Assembly (NCBI GenBank): GCA_947062475.1
Contig: CAMSQA010000002.1
Span: 48,509 to 112,508 of the forward strand
Reading direction: 5' to 3'
DNA length: 64,000 bases
From: an uncultured Clostridia bacterium
GTDB taxonomy: Bacteria; Bacillota; Clostridia; Christensenellales; UBA1242
The position numbers and the translations under genes are program-made. The notes below the pieces were generated by a model. The model was given only the letters and a program-made list of their open reading frames with translations, was not told where the DNA came from and did no database searches. Positions 62,114 to 64,000 of the stretch are shown piece after piece (position 1 is the stretch's first letter; every line of letters starts with the position of its first letter).

Positions 62114-62130
62114 TTAAAATATGTAAATAA

Positions 62131-62158
62131 AAAAACAGCCATTTTAGGCTGTTTTTTA
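62131..62158 (+). terminator. Terminator of groESL
   Basis: AAAAACAGCC/GGCTGTTTTT. Its 20-bp core is exactly the reverse complement of the hairpin at 62472-62491. Confidence 0.85.
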
Positions 62159-62386
62159 ATCTTGATAATTAAATAACTCTGAATTAAAAAATTCTGGCAA
62201 AGTAAGGTCAAAGCCTCTGACAATGTTTTTTATTTCTTTTGTCATAAGATAAGGATTTTGCCCGCGTATAATTCTTTCAAATTTTTCAATACTTAAATTA
62301 ATTTTATCGCAAAACTGCATTTTATCAATATGTTTATCTTTCATTAATTGAAATATCCTTTTTGCGATAGCTTCCATAAATTTCAT
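62156..62386 (-). CDS. Small HTH-like protein
   Basis: A 76-aa protein with an XRE-like HTH (about 8-55: IFQLMKDKHIDKMQFCDKI, then SIEKFERIIRGQNPYL). It has GGAGGAAA before the ATG. It lies alone between two copies of one hairpin, in inverted orientation, at 62134 and 62472, which can serve as terminators for it, groESL and the SDR gene. Its target is unknown. Confidence 0.75.
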   Translation of the reverse strand: MKFMEAIAKRIFQLMKDKHIDKMQFCDKINLSIEKFERIIRGQNPYLMTKEIKNIVRGFDLTLPEFFNSELFNYQD

Positions 62387-62469
62387 TTTTGTTTTTCCTC
62401 CAAGATAAATTATAGGATGAAAATATTAGAAAATAGGATTATAGATTAGTCTTTTTTAAAAAATTATAA

Positions 62470-62497
62470 AAAACAGCCTAAAATGGCTGTTTTTTTG
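62470..62497. terminator. Hairpin upstream of the small HTH gene, end of the SDR gene
   Basis: AACAGCCTAAAATGGCTGTT (62472-62491) between A- and T-runs; bidirectional. Confidence 0.75.
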
Positions 62498-62518
62498 CGA
62501 TTTTTATATAATTTTTGC

Positions 62519-63307
62519 TTATTTATCGCGATAGAACACTTTGGTCATTACTTTCAAAACCCATGTGCGAGGGAAGAATTTTTGAATTTGATATAAAAAT
62601 TTGTTTCTTATGCTCATCACATATTGAGGTTTCAATTTCTTCTTGGCAATGATTTTTGTCATTATTTTCACTGCTTTATCCACAGACATGCGTTTGTCCT
62701 CACGGCTGTCAATACGCTCAGCAGAAAGTCTGATAGCCTCGCCATATCTTTCATTTGTCACAAAACTCTTTTGACGATTTTTTGTAAAATTGGTTTTGAT
62801 ATCGCATGGGCAAATTGCTGTTGATTGAATTTTGGTTTTTGACAATTCCATTCTAAGGCAATCACTGAGGCTACTTATTGCTGCCTTGCTTGAGCAGTAA
62901 TATGCGCGGAAAGGAAGGGGAAAGAGTGCACAAGCTGAACTGATGTTTATAATTTTTCCTTTTTCGCTCATCATAGGAAGTGCACATTGAATGGCATTGA
63001 TTGTGCCCAAAACATTGACATCATATTCCTTTTGAATGAGTTTGTTGTCAATAAGTTCCACCGCACCAGAAAGACCAAAGCCAGCACAAGGGATGAGGAT
63101 ATCAATCTTATCCATCTTTTTTGCGATATCTTCAAAAATAGCCTTCACTTCTTCAAAGTTTGAGACATCGCAGTTATAGTCATCATCGACAAGGCTTATG
63201 CCAAGCACAAAGTCGCCATTCTCCTCGTAATACTTTCTCAGTGCCTGTCCGATGCCACTTGAAGAGCCAGTGATTACAATATTCTTTTTAATTTTTGTCT
63301 TTTTCAT
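62519..63307 (-). CDS. Short-chain dehydrogenase/reductase
   Basis: A ~262-aa classical SDR: NAD(P)-binding TGSSSGIG, PCAGFG in place of NNAG, catalytic Ser in INISSAC, and YCSSK (Tyr, Lys). A basic ~35-residue C terminus follows. The substrate is unknown. ATG 63307 is chosen, with AACGGAG before it; the frame opens eight codons earlier. Confidence 0.88.
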   Translation of the reverse strand: MKKTKIKKNIVITGSSSGIGQALRKYYEENGDFVLGISLVDDDYNCDVSNFEEVKAIFEDIAKKMDKIDILIPCAGFGLSGAVELIDNKLIQKEYDVNVLGTINAIQCALPMMSEKGKIINISSACALFPLPFRAYYCSSKAAISSLSDCLRMELSKTKIQSTAICPCDIKTNFTKNRQKSFVTNERYGEAIRLSAERIDSREDKRMSVDKAVKIMTKIIAKKKLKPQYVMSIRNKFLYQIQKFFPRTWVLKVMTKVFYRDK

Positions 63308-63370
63308 TTTTTTCTCCGTTATATAATACAATATTAAGTATATAATAAATTATGAAAATATACAAATGAT

Positions 63371-63400
63371 TTGACAATCTTTTTGGGAATGTGCTAAAAT
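63371..63400 (+). promoter_or_regulatory. Promoter of the last gene
   Basis: TTGACA (63371-63376), 18-nt spacer, TAAAAT (63395-63400). Confidence 0.65.
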
Positions 63401-63430
63401 CATTTTAATGAGATGCCTTAGGAGGTATTA

Positions 63431-63907
63431 ATGAATAAAACTAAAAAAATTCTTATTATTTTTGCAATTATCTTCTCTTTTGTAGATATAGGTTGGAATA
63501 TATTTGATATCGTATACTATTTTAAATTAGAGCCAGTGGAAAGGTCGCCTATTTTCTATTTAGTTTATACATTTATTGCCATGTTTGCAAGCCTATCTGT
63601 GGCAGTGCTTCTCATTATGTCGATTTGGAAAAATGGTTCTCTCTTTAGACAGCGATATGGCATGTATATGTCAGCACTTGTCATTTCAATTATTTTAAAC
63701 CTTTTCTCAATTGCCTCAATCCTTCTTATTATCACCATGTTTCTTTCCGATTGGGTTTGGATTAAGCCAGAAAAGTCCCCTCAAGAAAATGTTGTCGAAA
63801 TTAAGCCAGAAAATAGAGAACAAAAAATTGCCTCCCTTCGAGAAAAACATGATAAAGGCGAGATAAGTGATGAGGAGTATAGGGAAGAGTTGACAAAACT
63901 CCTATAA
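63431..63907 (+). CDS. Small membrane protein with C-terminal SHOCT-like helix pair
   Basis: A 158-aa protein with three membrane segments (about 7-28, 44-66, 79-107) and a soluble C terminus ending REKHDKGEISDEEYREELTK, a SHOCT motif. SHOCT tails are thought to mediate oligomerisation. TTAGGAGG precedes the ATG. The last 93 nt of the window (63908-64000) hold no gene. Confidence 0.78.
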   Translation: MNKTKKILIIFAIIFSFVDIGWNIFDIVYYFKLEPVERSPIFYLVYTFIAMFASLSVAVLLIMSIWKNGSLFRQRYGMYMSALVISIILNLFSIASILLIITMFLSDWVWIKPEKSPQENVVEIKPENREQKIASLREKHDKGEISDEEYREELTKLL

Positions 63908-64000
63908 TCAGCATGGCGATAAAAGTCGCAATGCTGCGTTTGCTGAACATCTAGCCAAATCAGTCACTTATATCAAATAAGCTCCTGTCTTGACTAGAGT

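Overview
This is an AT-rich window (about 30% G+C by eye) from a low-G+C Bacillota genome, most likely an uncultivated Clostridia-like lineage. The evidence is a DnaD/DnaI primosome pair, an NdoA-type MazF, the ylxM-ffh-rpsP-khpA-rimM-trmD block, RbgA, a PdaB-like deacetylase and a Spo0A C-terminal-domain protein. TGA is an ordinary stop here (many genes end with it) and TGG encodes Trp, so the code is standard.

Layout. 1-8.4 kb is core: a YigZ-like protein, recX, acpS, a MazF toxin with an unusual partner, a PH-domain membrane protein, tRNA-Trp, an MBL hydrolase, dnaI/dnaD and an M1 peptidase. 8.62-18.82 kb is a 10.1-kb integrative element. It sits inside the anticodon loop of a tRNA-Lys(CUU) gene, whose two perfectly complementary halves lie at 8621-8659 and 18776-18821. 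The element carries a different, intact tRNA-Lys(CUU), a tyrosine integrase, a small excisionase, two XRE regulators, a BspA/InlB-like surface lipoprotein, several unknown genes and a HUH replication initiator broken by one in-frame TGA. 18.87-22.3 kb is an accessory nucleotide locus: a NUDIX-winged-helix regulator, a dNMP-kinase-like protein, an unknown protein and two tandem dCTP-deaminase paralogues. The regulator has matching palindromes at its own promoter and at the operon. A 93-aa gene follows, whose promoter has a G9/C9 tract between perfect -35 and -10 boxes, which looks phase-variable.

22.3-34.4 kb is mixed: DegV, a Spo0A_C protein, lexA, tRNA-Leu with a duplicated 3' end, an orphan phage terminase with an ArpU/RinA-like protein, surface and lipoproteins, rsmD and unknowns. 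34.4-64 kb is mostly housekeeping: glycerophosphodiesterase, lepA-hemW, the ffh-trmD block, an MTA/SAH nucleosidase, rbgA, yraN, a degenerate ABC ATPase, an N/Q-rich protein, a subtilase, murG, a type IIA topoisomerase pair, glycosyltransferases, a polysaccharide deacetylase, an SSB-like two-OB protein, groES-groEL, an SDR and a SHOCT-like membrane protein. Several genes (rsmD, lepA) have TATAAT-N6-ATG spacing, which predicts leaderless transcripts.

All functional calls come from reading motifs by eye; no database search was run. Promoters and terminators are pattern matches. The strongest candidates for something new are the tRNA-splitting element with its replacement tRNA, the phase-variable promoter, and the paired dCTP-deaminase locus under its own NUDIX-type regulator.
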